Shown piece after piece: positions 1 through 8,731 of a DNA stretch of 64,000 bases; position 1 is the first letter of the stretch, and each line of letters opens with the position of its first letter. The position numbers and the translations under genes were made by a program. Location of the stretch: contig OX411554.1 in the NCBI GenBank assembly GCA_948146395.1, positions 37,363,730 through 37,427,729 of the forward strand. The letters run 5' to 3'. The notes under the pieces were generated by a model. That model searched no databases and was not told the origin of the DNA. It was given only the letters and a program-made list of their open reading frames with translations. The DNA comes from Fragum whitleyi (Eukaryota > Mollusca > Bivalvia > Cardiida > Cardiidae).

Positions 1-225
1 AATTTCCATAGATAACAATTTATGAATATGCTAGTCTTTGTCATATTGACAAAAAAAGATCAAAGTAAAGAATAGGATAAAAAGATATCTGCCAACAGAG
101 CTTCAAAAAAATAATGAAATTGCTGTCATGGAAAGAGGGATATTATATCAGATATGCACATTCAATATGTTCTGATAATTATTCAATTGCATATCTATTT
201 AAAAATGTATGTACCAGTACACCAA
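1..225. other. AT-rich sequence, nothing recognised
   Basis: I see no open frame, repeat or RNA signature in this short stretch before the first MITE. Confidence 0.5.
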
Positions 226-229
226 TTAA

Positions 230-474
230 CCCTTGTCATGCTTAATCCGGAATATTCCTGCTTTAATGGCAGGAGCTATAGACAAACATCAGCCTGCACA
301 TAATGTGCAGTCTAATGTTAGTCTACACCACCTGTTTCTCACTTTCGAACCAGAAATGTCCATAGTTTTAGATTTTTTAAAATGAAAATTGACCTACAGT
401 TGGTACTTTCTGAGCTTTTTGCCCTTTGATTTTGATGAAATTTTTTAGCCAAAATTCATTCAGCATGACAAGGG
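230..474. mobile_element. piggyBac-like MITE, 245 bp
   Basis: The ends are inverted copies: CCCTTGTCATGCT at the left and AGCATGACAAGGG at the right. Each end is flanked directly by TTAA (226-229 and 475-478). TTAA target duplication with a CCC start is the hallmark of the piggyBac superfamily. The body has no coding capacity. Its interior (cagcctgcac, then ttagtctacacc) is echoed near 13.9, 18.84 and 25.5 kb, so this is a dispersed family. The class assignment is inferred from ends and TSD only. Confidence 0.75.
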
Positions 475-478
475 TTAA

Positions 479-1447
479 ATTTAGAAATCTGTTAAAAAAA
501 CATGACCATGAGTTTGTCTTAGACCTTTGAGATACAGAAATCATTGAAAAAGAAAATTCTCTTATTGAGGGAGACAGTTTTGAGAAATTATTTAAATTAA
601 TCAATAAATATTACATTTATAGTTTGAACAGATGCCAAAAGAAGACAGGTTGATTTGGTATAAAATTAATGTCGGTTATATTAATCAGAGTTTTTAGTTT
701 AAAAAGATTGCTTTTAGTTTGAATAAGAGGAAAACTGAAGCTTTTATATTGAGCAACTATTGAACACTTAGTCCAAAGATTCAATTTCCAAGAGAGAGAG
801 ATGAGGGCTTAAACACACTACCATCCCAATTTACAGCTGGGTTGACTGGACTATAAAGTGTTTTGCCTATAAACACGCCCCCTTGCAGAGCTATAGGTAA
901 ACTTTGCGTGGTGAGCCGTGAAATCTACTTCTATTAACAGTTAAATTCCCATGCTATTATTTCGAAATAGATAAAGCAGGTTTAAAAAATACCTAAGGAA
1001 GAAACAATTCAACTTTCAAATGAAAGCTAATTGCTTGTCTTAAGATCGTAAGGCGTACTCATTTATGTATTTTCAAAGTTGAAGTGGAGGGATCACTTCC
1101 ATTCCTATCATATGCTTTTTAAATATACCCAATACACCTATTGTAATGGACTCAACGCCTATGTCAGAGCTCAGTTTTGAAAATACAAGTATAAAGATAG
1201 AGGGTGTATTTTGGATTTCAAATTAGATTATTTCAACAATACTTGTGCAAATCCTATATTGCTAGTACACATTGGAACTGTCTTGTCAACATGATTCAAT
1301 TGAGGTCCCACAATTTAGGGTTTCAATGAAAAATAAAGATTTTAGAATGGGCTATAAAGTGTTTTGCCTATAAACACATGCCCTTGCAGAGCTAAAGATA
1401 GAGGGAGTATTTTGAATTTCAAATTAGCTTTACCCCTCTTATATGTA
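479..1447. other. Non-coding AT-rich stretch with short direct repeats
   Basis: No gene is seen. Two short blocks recur. ctataaagtgttttgcctat starts at 851 and 1352. A block beginning aaagatagaggg, about 34 bp, lies at 1193 and 1394. In the second occurrence the two blocks are adjacent, which suggests a repeat fragment copied twice. Confidence 0.5.
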
Positions 1448-1537
1448 CCTCTGCCCCATGGTAGTGGGACTTGAACCACAAATCTTCAGGTCATCAGACA
1501 AGCACCTTTACCACTCAGACATCAAGGCAGTGTTTTC
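1448..1537 (-). repeat. tRNA-derived SINE head
   Basis: Read on the minus strand, a tRNA-like promoter is visible: an A-box-like TGTCTGAGTGGTAAAGG near the right side and a B-box-like TGGTTCAAGTCCCAC near the left. The cloverleaf is not intact and the sequence continues into non-tRNA DNA, so I read a SINE head and not a tRNA gene. Confidence 0.55.
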
Positions 1538-1934
1538 TAAGGTTGGCAGTAAGCTGTTGTCCAGTATTATCAACACAAATATACTTATATTAATATATAT
1601 TGTGGAAATGAATGTCATATCCATATATTGTCTTGCCAACTTGCCAGTTTTCTGTTATATCAACAAAATTATAAAAATAAAAAGAAATCTATACTGGTTT
1701 AGGGGAAATTAGTTGGATATGTGCAGTGTTTTCAATCTTTCTGACTGGCTTCCATCCAATGGTAATTTGTTAAAATGTCTTTCATTCATTCTGACATTCC
1801 TTGGCACATTTTCCCTCTTTTACCAGAAGATTTCTACTTATCTTCCGTGAGGATTTCAACACTTTATGGGCACATAAAAAAATTATTCAATAATTTTCCC
1901 AGTTCCAGAATCAAAAGTTCCAGATAATTCCTTT

Positions 1935-2178
1935 AAATTAATTGATTAATTGATTGAATGGAGTTTTACGCCATTTTCAACATTTATATCGCAACGGCTG
2001 GAGCACCTAACAATGGATTACTGGTATCTCTCTCTCCAGTACAACCATCACATCCTTTCCTAGCCTCCAGCTGCTATCTCACATAGGTCTATGATGATCA
2101 ACTATAGGTGAGAGACAAATAGTCGGAAAGAATGAGTGCCACCGTCGAGGATCGAACTCCTTTGATCTAAGATCCGGT
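1935..2178 (-). repeat. tRNA-derived SINE with conserved central domain, 5' truncated
   Basis: The central block (ggctggagcacctaacaatg, then tcctttcctagcctccagct) is shared with copies near 21.2, 25.7 and 26.7 kb. The tRNA-derived head is on the right (gatcgaactc resembles an inverted B box). It is cut off at about 2178, where the GC-rich satellite begins. A simple AT repeat (ttgattaat) forms the 3' tail on the left. The central domain resembles the widespread metazoan SINE domains described in molluscs, but that name is from memory. Confidence 0.7.
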
Positions 2179-3680
2179 GAACAGTGTCCCCCTGGGTAAC
2201 GTGTCCCCGGGGACAGGTTACCCCGGGGTAACCTGTCCCCCCCTGGGGTAACGTGTCCCCCCCCCATGGAAAACATTATTTCTTATCAAAATTTTAATTT
2301 TTCTTTCATGCTATTTTGTATAACTCTAAATCCATTAAAAAAAAAACATATAAAAAGTATATCTGTATTTTTTAGTGGTTTTCAATTCTTCAAACAAAAT
2401 TATAATTTGCTTACAATGATTTTCAAACCAAATCAATTTTCCTTTTTTTTATTATAATAGTCAATCTTGGTATTTCATGCAAATATTTGAAAGTTTATTG
2501 GGAAAAAATATAAAAAAAATAAAACTTTAGTGGGGGGGGGACACGTTACCCCGGGGTAACCTGTCCCCGGGGACATGACTGTGCCCCTATTCAAAATGCT
2601 TTTATTCATTTGATTTCACCTTCCAGTCATTCATTTTTCTTAAGAAATTATCATATGATAGTTATTGAAAAATATTTCATTCATTTTTTTTAAATTGATG
2701 CTTTTTAAAGAAAAATCTTAGCGCTTAAATAATTGCTCTTATTTATTTTTTTGCAATATTACTTTTGCAATATCTAAATCTTTTCCAAGTCCATATTTAG
2801 ATTTAATAGCATTTATTAACATATCATATAAATATGCAGTTTTCATAAGAAAGCAACATGACAAATTCATTCAATACTTCTTCTTTTGAAAGGGGGACAG
2901 GTTACCCAAGCCAGGGTAACATGTCCCCGGGGGACAGGTTACCCCGGGGTAACCTGTCCCCCTATTCCATATGCTTTTTTCATTAAAGATATCGCCTTCC
3001 ATTTGTTCTTTCTTTATTAAGAAAGATATTCTCTATAAATTTCCTCAAAGGATATGTATGTTTATATTTCTTTTTTTGTACCTTTCTAAAGAAAAATCTT
3101 AGCACTTGAATATTTTTTATCATCATTTCAATATTTTCAGAGTCTGTTATTTGATTGAATAATAGCTTTTAAAAACACAATTATCATGTCAGTATTGCAG
3201 TTTTGATAAGAAAACAACATGTTGATTGACAAATTGTTTAAAACTCGTATTTCTGAAAGGGGGACAGGTTACCCAAGCCTGGGTAACTTGTCCCTGGGGG
3301 ACAGGTTACCCTGGGAAACCTGTCCCCCTATTCCAAATGCTATTTTTCATTAAAGATATCACCTTCCATTTGTTCTTTTTTTTTTATTAAGAATGTATGG
3401 TATGATATACTTTGAACATTCCCTCAAAGAAAATGTATGTTAAAATATATTTTGAAATGTGTACCTTTTCAAGAGGGTTCCTTGCCAGAGCAATTTTCTT
3501 ATTACTTGCATCATTTCATTTTTTTAAAAGTCCATGGTTTGAATGATACAAAGCTCTATGAACATATAATGTTAATATGGCAGTTTTGATAAGAAAACAA
3601 CATGACAAATAATTCGAAACTTCTTCTTTTGAAAGGGGGACAGGTTACCCCAGCTTGGGTAACATGTCCCCCTCCCCCTT
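2179..3680. repeat. Satellite, about 365-bp units with palindromic GGGGACAGGTTACC cores
   Basis: GC-rich cores lie at 2179-2266, 2530-2585, 2891-2965, 3257-3330 and 3635-3680, giving unit lengths of roughly 350-380 bp. Each core is made of GGGGACAGGTTACCC and its reverse complement GGGTAACCTGTCCCC in alternation, often fused through CCCCGGGG. The AT-rich spacers are homologous between units: attccatatgcttttttcat after the core, gataagaaaacaacatgaca before the next. The array resumes at 13016, so the two large elements between were inserted into it. Confidence 0.8.
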
Positions 3681-3780
3681 ACATACACATACACTCACAA
3701 TAAATTTTCTAATTAGTTAAAACTTATTGGTTATACAGTTGATATAAATGAGACTATCACACAGTTTTCAAATAAAGAAA

Positions 3781-3956
3781 AATGGCCCCTCATCCAAGCT
3801 TTAGTGCAGGATGAAGGGCATTATTGGAGTAAAGCCGGAGGCTGAGCATGTATATAACAGCATATCGTTCCGATCTATTCGATTACCCGCGTATTTAAAG
3901 AAACAAGTACACCCGAGATATCACGTGACTTCCGGTTGTCAACACATGTGTTCATA
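3781..3956. repeat. DIRS 3' inverted terminal repeat
   Basis: Positions 3847-3956 are the exact reverse complement of 8439-8548 by eye (110 bp). The outer 66 bp (3781-3846) are unique to this end and reappear inverted in the internal complementary region. Confidence 0.85.
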
Positions 3957-4038
3957 ATTTAAAGGCATAAATGTTTTGTTCACAACAAATGGAATCAAGG
4001 GTCAGGGGAAAGCATATGTAATACCACCATAGGGAGGG

Positions 4039-4157
4039 TATATACATGCTCAGCCTCCGGCTTTACTCCAATAATGCCCTTCATCCTGCACTAAAGCTTG
4101 GATGAGGGGCCATTATTTTCCGTAAAGCCTTCGGCTTTCACATGTATATAACAGCAT
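4039..4157. repeat. DIRS internal complementary region
   Basis: The first half (4039-4113) is the inverted copy of the element's 3' outer end. The second half (about 4111-4157) is the inverted copy of the 5' outer end. They join at ggccattattttccg. This mirrors the joined ends of the element and is the diagnostic DIRS feature thought to template end restoration during circle formation. Confidence 0.88.
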
Positions 4158-4268
4158 CTTTAAAGATGACAAAACATTTATGTGAAATCAAATTGACCAA
4201 ATTAATAGACACCCTCTATATACATGTAACAAATGTAAATTCAATGTCTAAAACACAATTATAGTAAA

Positions 4269-5375
4269 TTATTCCCCTGAAAACACACTCTGTGAGAAGC
4301 TTCTAGCAGTCTTAATCTCATGTCTCAAATAAAATTTTCTGAAGTTTCTATCAGAGGACCAATCTGCAGTAGATAATATATGCTCAAGTGAACAACCTCT
4401 ATTAAATGCGGCTGAAGCCGAAGCACCACGGAAGGAATGGGCTTTGAACTTGTCTGTGTCGACACCGGACAAACTCAAAACGCACTTCAACCATCTTGCT
4501 ATAGTACTCGTAGTCACTGCCTTATATGTAACATAAGAAATAAATATGTTCTTATCTAAACGTCCACATTTAGTCTTCTTGATATAATAAAGTAGAGTGT
4601 GCATGGCACAGAGTTTTTCATCACTGAAATGTTCAATTTTCATAATATACCGATGACCTGCCCTAGAAGTCTTTAATCCCTGAGGAAATGTAAAACAAAT
4701 ATCATTCTCGTTAATCAACATGTTATCCAATGACATGAACTGTAGAGTTTGAGCCCTAGGAGCCGTGGCTAGAGCAACTAAAGCTAGAGTCTTAAATGTC
4801 AGAATTTTCAAACTAAGACTGGCTAAAGGATAAAGTTTTCTAAGGTAATTTAACACATGACCAACATCCCACGTAAACAAGTATCTAGGCTTAGGCGGCA
4901 ACTTGTTGTACACTCCTTTCATGAATCTGGAAATCAACACAGTACTCGAACACCAAACGTTTCCAAAAAATGGAAGTGTTTGTAAAAGCATTGCTTTATG
5001 CGTATTAATAACACTATAGGACTTACCAGTTTTATGTAAGAAAAACAAGAACAGTAGAACTACCTCTTCAGTTGAAATAAAGGGATCTTCAGACCTGAGA
5101 CGATTCCAAAATACCCATCTCTTCCATGCGCTGGAGTACTGTTTGTTTGTTCCGTCTTTCCATGACGCAGTAATAATGTTTGTAACTTCATGTGGAATTC
5201 CTTTACCACTGAGGGCTGTCCGGAGACTGTAGCTGCGATGATCTTTAATCTTTTTGCCAGAGGATGACAACGTCCATTGTGAGCCATCGATAGAATGTCC
5301 TTGTGTCGAGGTAATCTGACAGGAATAGAACAAATACTTTCTAATATCAAAGGAAACCATGTTTGAGCAGTCCAT
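4269..5375 (-). CDS. DIRS tyrosine recombinase
   Basis: This 368-residue protein has the catalytic residues of tyrosine recombinases in order: Arg207 in TAPRAQTL, His313-x-x-Arg316 in AHSFRGASA, Trp339 in TADWSS and the nucleophile Tyr349 in FRKFYLRH. Its role in the family is to integrate the circular DNA by strand exchange, acting in the nucleus. It starts with a true ATG at 5375 and overlaps the end of the RT ORF by 316 nt in another frame. The first 60 or so residues overlap RT-frame sequence that also looks element-like, so the natural N-terminus may be made differently. It lies just upstream of the internal complementary region. No stop or frameshift interrupts it. Confidence 0.9.
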   Translation of the reverse strand: MDCSNMVSFDIRKYLFYSCQITSTQGHSIDGSQWTLSSSGKKIKDHRSYSLRTALSGKGIPHEVTNIITASWKDGTNKQYSSAWKRWVFWNRLRSEDPFISTEEVVLLFLFFLHKTGKSYSVINTHKAMLLQTLPFFGNVWCSSTVLISRFMKGVYNKLPPKPRYLFTWDVGHVLNYLRKLYPLASLSLKILTFKTLALVALATAPRAQTLQFMSLDNMLINENDICFTFPQGLKTSRAGHRYIMKIEHFSDEKLCAMHTLLYYIKKTKCGRLDKNIFISYVTYKAVTTSTIARWLKCVLSLSGVDTDKFKAHSFRGASASAAFNRGCSLEHILSTADWSSDRNFRKFYLRHEIKTARSFSQSVFSGE

Positions 5376-7090
5376 AACGGAAACACAATAATAGCTTTTT
5401 CTACTTTATCTGACAAAATCTTGTTGATAACTTTACCAACAAGATTAAATGGTGGAAATATGTATGGCCTCATATCAGACCAGCACACTTTAAATGCATC
5501 ACAATGAAAAGCTTCATAGTCAGGAAACCATGAAACATATGGCTCAAGTCTTTTGTTTAATCTAGATGCAAACAAGTCAATATTTGGTGTAAAAAACTGA
5601 TTGCAAATTCTGACAAAAATTTCATATTTAAGCATCCATTCAGTCGAGTCAGAAAAGTTTCTAGAATAAAAATCTGCTCTATTATCAGGACTAGCTATGT
5701 AAGATGCCGAAATATGTATCTTTCTATGAATGCACCACAACCACATATCTTTTGCCAAAGAATCCATTTTAATGGAATTCATTCCCCCCATATCATTTAC
5801 ATAAGCTATAGCAGAAGTGTTGTCACACTGAAATTCAATATGCACATTGCAACAGTCTTTGTAAAATGCTTTTAGTGCCAAGAAAATAGCCAGTAATTCT
5901 AAATAATTGATGCTATTAAACCTTTCTGCAGTTGACCATCTACCCTGGGTGACTATATCAGAGTCTAAATCAATTGCTCCCCAACCATCTAAACTTGAGT
6001 CTGTTACACAGTGTTTATTAACCAATGTGTGCCTAATCAATTTGCCATTTCTTGATCTAACATTATCAAGCCACCACTGAATTTCTATTCTAGACTGTTC
6101 AGTCAAAATGACTTCATTATCAAATGACATATTTGACCCAAGACCTAAAACCTTATTTCTTTCCATACTTCTATAGAACAAAGGAGCTTCTTTAACAGCA
6201 AAAAATGCATTAATTATCAGGCCAATAAATGAAGCTAGACTTCGAACTATCACTTTCTCACAGTGAACCAACCCTTCTGCTTTATCTATAATCTTAGCTA
6301 CCTTTTCATCAGTCAAAAATACCATGAAAGATAAAGAGTCAACTATAAACCCAAAAAACACTATTCTTTGAGTTGGTATTAAAGAAGATTTTTTCTCATT
6401 GACAACAAAGCCTAACTTTTGTAGTGTTTGTACTATTACAGATGTGTTCCTTTCACATATGGAAAAGCTTTGATTCATATTCAATGAGTCATCTATATAG
6501 TAATTACATCTAATACCTTGCTGCCTAAACCATGAAAAAACTGGTTTTAATACCTTTGTAAAAACGAACGGGGCTGATTTCAAACCAAACGGTAAGCAAA
6601 CAAAAGAAAATAGAGAGTTATCCCATGAAAACTTGAGATACTTTTGAAAATCTCTGTGAATAGGAATAGAAAAATATGCATCGCAAAGATCCACTGATGT
6701 GAAAAAATCTCCCTTTTGGATTAAATCCAAAACGACCTTGAATGTTTCTTGTTTAAAGTGGTCATAATGCACAAACTCATTCAGATATCTTAGGTTAATT
6801 ACTGGCCGAAATTTGTTATTTGGCTTTGGAACAATGAAAATAGTGGAAATAAATTCACCTTCTTCATGCTCTGTCTTAATAATTGCACCCTTAGATATCA
6901 AACTCTCAACCTCATTATTGACTATAGCCCATTGTTCAGATTTAAAGGGTATTTCTTTCGGCACTTTGTTCTGATATGGAACTTCATCAAAATTTATCTT
7001 ATAACCCATCACTGCATCGAGAACCCACTGGTCCTGTGTTATATTTTGCCATTCATTAAAATGTTGTCTAATTCTACAAACAGAACTCAC
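5060..7090 (-). CDS. DIRS reverse transcriptase / RNase H polyprotein
   Basis: This 676-residue frame holds an RT domain at about residues 60-260 with SVDLCDAYF (Asp134), LPFGLKSAPF (166-175) and the catalytic YIDD at 198-201. RNase H follows at about 360-475 with Asp364, Glu398, Asp423 and Asp469 as likely metal ligands. Residues 503-585 (DLFASRLN, then FPPFN) resemble the methyltransferase-like segment of DIRS polyproteins, with FPPF where active enzymes have D/N-PP-Y/F/W. The first codon shown is GTG. The frame is open upstream beneath the end of the Gag ORF, so real expression probably needs frameshifting, re-initiation or splicing. It ends inside the recombinase ORF. Confidence 0.9.
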   Translation of the reverse strand: MSSVCRIRQHFNEWQNITQDQWVLDAVMGYKINFDEVPYQNKVPKEIPFKSEQWAIVNNEVESLISKGAIIKTEHEEGEFISTIFIVPKPNNKFRPVINLRYLNEFVHYDHFKQETFKVVLDLIQKGDFFTSVDLCDAYFSIPIHRDFQKYLKFSWDNSLFSFVCLPFGLKSAPFVFTKVLKPVFSWFRQQGIRCNYYIDDSLNMNQSFSICERNTSVIVQTLQKLGFVVNEKKSSLIPTQRIVFFGFIVDSLSFMVFLTDEKVAKIIDKAEGLVHCEKVIVRSLASFIGLIINAFFAVKEAPLFYRSMERNKVLGLGSNMSFDNEVILTEQSRIEIQWWLDNVRSRNGKLIRHTLVNKHCVTDSSLDGWGAIDLDSDIVTQGRWSTAERFNSINYLELLAIFLALKAFYKDCCNVHIEFQCDNTSAIAYVNDMGGMNSIKMDSLAKDMWLWCIHRKIHISASYIASPDNRADFYSRNFSDSTEWMLKYEIFVRICNQFFTPNIDLFASRLNKRLEPYVSWFPDYEAFHCDAFKVCWSDMRPYIFPPFNLVGKVINKILSDKVEKAIIVFPLWTAQTWFPLILESICSIPVRLPRHKDILSMAHNGRCHPLAKRLKIIAATVSGQPSVVKEFHMKLQTLLLRHGKTEQTNSTPAHGRDGYFGIVSGLKIPLFQLKR

Positions 7091-7095
7091 CTGTT

Positions 7096-8328
7096 CTACT
7101 TTTGATCGTTTGGGGCTGTGGCAGTGGCTGGTGCCCCCTTTTTTGGTATTCTGTAATTATTCCATGGTCTACGTTGACCTCTCTGATAAGGGTGAAATCT
7201 ATTCCCTGTATTAGGCTGATAACCATACTGGCCCCGGTTTCCTCTACCTCTTGGAGGGTAAAATGGTTTTGAACTCTGATACTGTTCTTTACCAAGTGAT
7301 ACTAGTGAATCACAAGACTTGATATCTTTAGCTACATCATCACCAAATAGTTGGGTGGTTATCGGCATTCCGATATTACATAAAGAATGGTATTTCTTCT
7401 TCAGGTTTGGACGTATCATATAACGTCGACGAATGGATAGGTTAAATTGGGCCTGGCCAATCAAAGTCAAGGCATCAGATAACATAGTTCTAGCTTCAGA
7501 ATTTGTAGAGAACTGTGAATGAAAAGTCTCTGCTAGATTGATAATTGGAACCAATGCTGTAGCAAGTAAATTCTGGGTATCTGCGATCCCTCTGTCTTGG
7601 GTTTGAGCCCTTCTTTCCATGATTTTCCAAATCTCATTATTGACGGTAGGGGGACAAGCCCTGTCACAATTCTGTGGGATTCTATATTTTCCTAATAATG
7701 ATTCAGTCTCACATTGTGATGTACAAGCAGTATTAATCAAATTCGCCAAAGTTTTGGCAATAGGTTTACCCTTTTCAGGCACTTTAAGCTTGGGAAGGTC
7801 CCAACCATCATTTTCATCTTCATTCTCTTTGTCTGCAGAAAAAAGAGCACTAGATAAATCATGTGAAATATTCTTTTTGGTTTTTCTTACATGAACATCA
7901 GATTCACTGTCAGACAAGTCATTTGGATTGAATTCAACATGAACTTTTGGTAGTTTGTCTAATTGATAGCCATAAAACTCATGCAAACTTTCATCTTCAT
8001 CAGCGAATTCAACATTCTGCTGTGTGTCAGAGTCTCTAGATTGAATGCCCAGTAAATCTCTCAATCTCGTTATGTCCGACGGACTCAAAGAAGAAATGTC
8101 AAAATTTGGAGATGAACTGCTCTTTTCAGGTTGAACAACGTTCATACCAACAGATGACTCTCCTTTCTTGTTCGTATTTTTCTTTTTAGAAGTAACTTTT
8201 ACAGTTTTAGACTTTGAAGTCTTTTTCTTTTTTGGTTCGGGGTCGGCGACCTCCGTTGCGCTAAATCCAGAAAATTCGCCGCTTGAATGTTCAGAACATG
8301 ACAAGACAGCGTCTTGTTCAGAAGCCAT
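7096..8328 (-). CDS. DIRS Gag-like ORF1 protein
   Basis: This 410-residue ORF starts at an ATG about 110 nt inside the 5' ITR and stops six bases before the first codon of the RT ORF. The N-terminus is Ser-rich, followed by a very basic segment (residues 32-56, PKKKKTSKSK and KKKNTNKK) that could bind nucleic acid or direct nuclear entry. An acidic middle follows (about 108-180). The C-terminus is Arg/Gly/Tyr-rich (359-395, PPRGRGNRGQYGY). No CCHC zinc knuckle is present, which is usual for DIRS ORF1. The segments NEIWKIMERR and LFGDDVAKDI look like conserved DIRS Gag motifs. The function is inferred from position and composition. Confidence 0.82.
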   Translation of the reverse strand: MASEQDAVLSCSEHSSGEFSGFSATEVADPEPKKKKTSKSKTVKVTSKKKNTNKKGESSVGMNVVQPEKSSSSPNFDISSLSPSDITRLRDLLGIQSRDSDTQQNVEFADEDESLHEFYGYQLDKLPKVHVEFNPNDLSDSESDVHVRKTKKNISHDLSSALFSADKENEDENDGWDLPKLKVPEKGKPIAKTLANLINTACTSQCETESLLGKYRIPQNCDRACPPTVNNEIWKIMERRAQTQDRGIADTQNLLATALVPIINLAETFHSQFSTNSEARTMLSDALTLIGQAQFNLSIRRRYMIRPNLKKKYHSLCNIGMPITTQLFGDDVAKDIKSCDSLVSLGKEQYQSSKPFYPPRGRGNRGQYGYQPNTGNRFHPYQRGQRRPWNNYRIPKKGAPATATAPNDQK

Positions 8329-8438
8329 GACAACAAATAGGTATTAAAGAACCTTCACAAAGTAATAATTCGGGACAGCGTCCACGAAATGGCTTATAAT
8401 TTACTTACCAACCCTTGCGGGTCGAACGCCAGAACGAA

Positions 8439-8578
8439 TATGAACACATGTGTTGACAACCGGAAGTCACGTGATATCTCGGGTGTACTTGTTTCTTTAA
8501 ATACGCGGGTAATCGAATAGATCGGAACGATATGCTGTTATATACATGTGAAAGCCGAAGGCTTTACGGAAAATAATG
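8439..8578. repeat. DIRS 5' inverted terminal repeat
   Basis: Positions 8439-8548 match 3847-3956 inverted. The outer 30 bp (gaaagccgaaggctttacgg and onward) are specific to this end and appear inverted at 4111-4145. gaaagccgaaggctttac is itself a small dyad. The promoter for the element should lie here, but I see no clear core element. Confidence 0.85.
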
Positions 8579-8731
8579 TATTTGCAAGTTATGTAGAATA
8601 AATCCTCATTTACAACCTTTTTTTGTGTTTTCACTGGGTTAATAGGCCTGGGTAACATGTTTCAGAGACAAGTGACCACAGCTTTGGGAACCTTACCCCC
8701 AAACAATTTGAAATATCATTAAATATTTTAA
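8579..8731. repeat. Degenerate satellite spacer between two insertions
   Basis: The fragment ggcctgggtaacatgtttc is a decayed version of the GGGTAACATGTCCCC core. Without the DIRS element and the 8732-12970 nest, the cores at 3635 and 13016 would lie about 344 bp apart, close to one satellite unit. Confidence 0.5.

Larger units (their letters stand above)
3781..8578 (-). mobile_element. DIRS-type tyrosine-recombinase retrotransposon, apparently complete
   Basis: Three long minus-strand ORFs in different frames encode a Gag-like protein, RT/RNase H and a tyrosine recombinase. They are bounded by inverted terminal repeats (110 bp identical), with an internal complementary region next to the 3' ITR. 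That is the layout of DIRS elements, which replicate through a circular DNA and integrate with a tyrosine recombinase instead of a DDE integrase. No target-site duplication is seen, as expected. Both termini and the internal junction share AATG/CATT, the likely crossover bases. No frame is visibly broken, so the copy may be young. Confidence 0.9.

Noticed and set aside
2079..2276. Gly/Pro-rich minus ORF; likewise 13367-13600
   Set aside because: Both are translations of the palindromic GGGGACAGGTTACC satellite core, with composition dictated by the repeat.
7074..7894. ORFs at 7074-7295 (minus) and 7619-7894 (plus)
   Set aside because: They are shadows of the DIRS Gag-like ORF in other frames.
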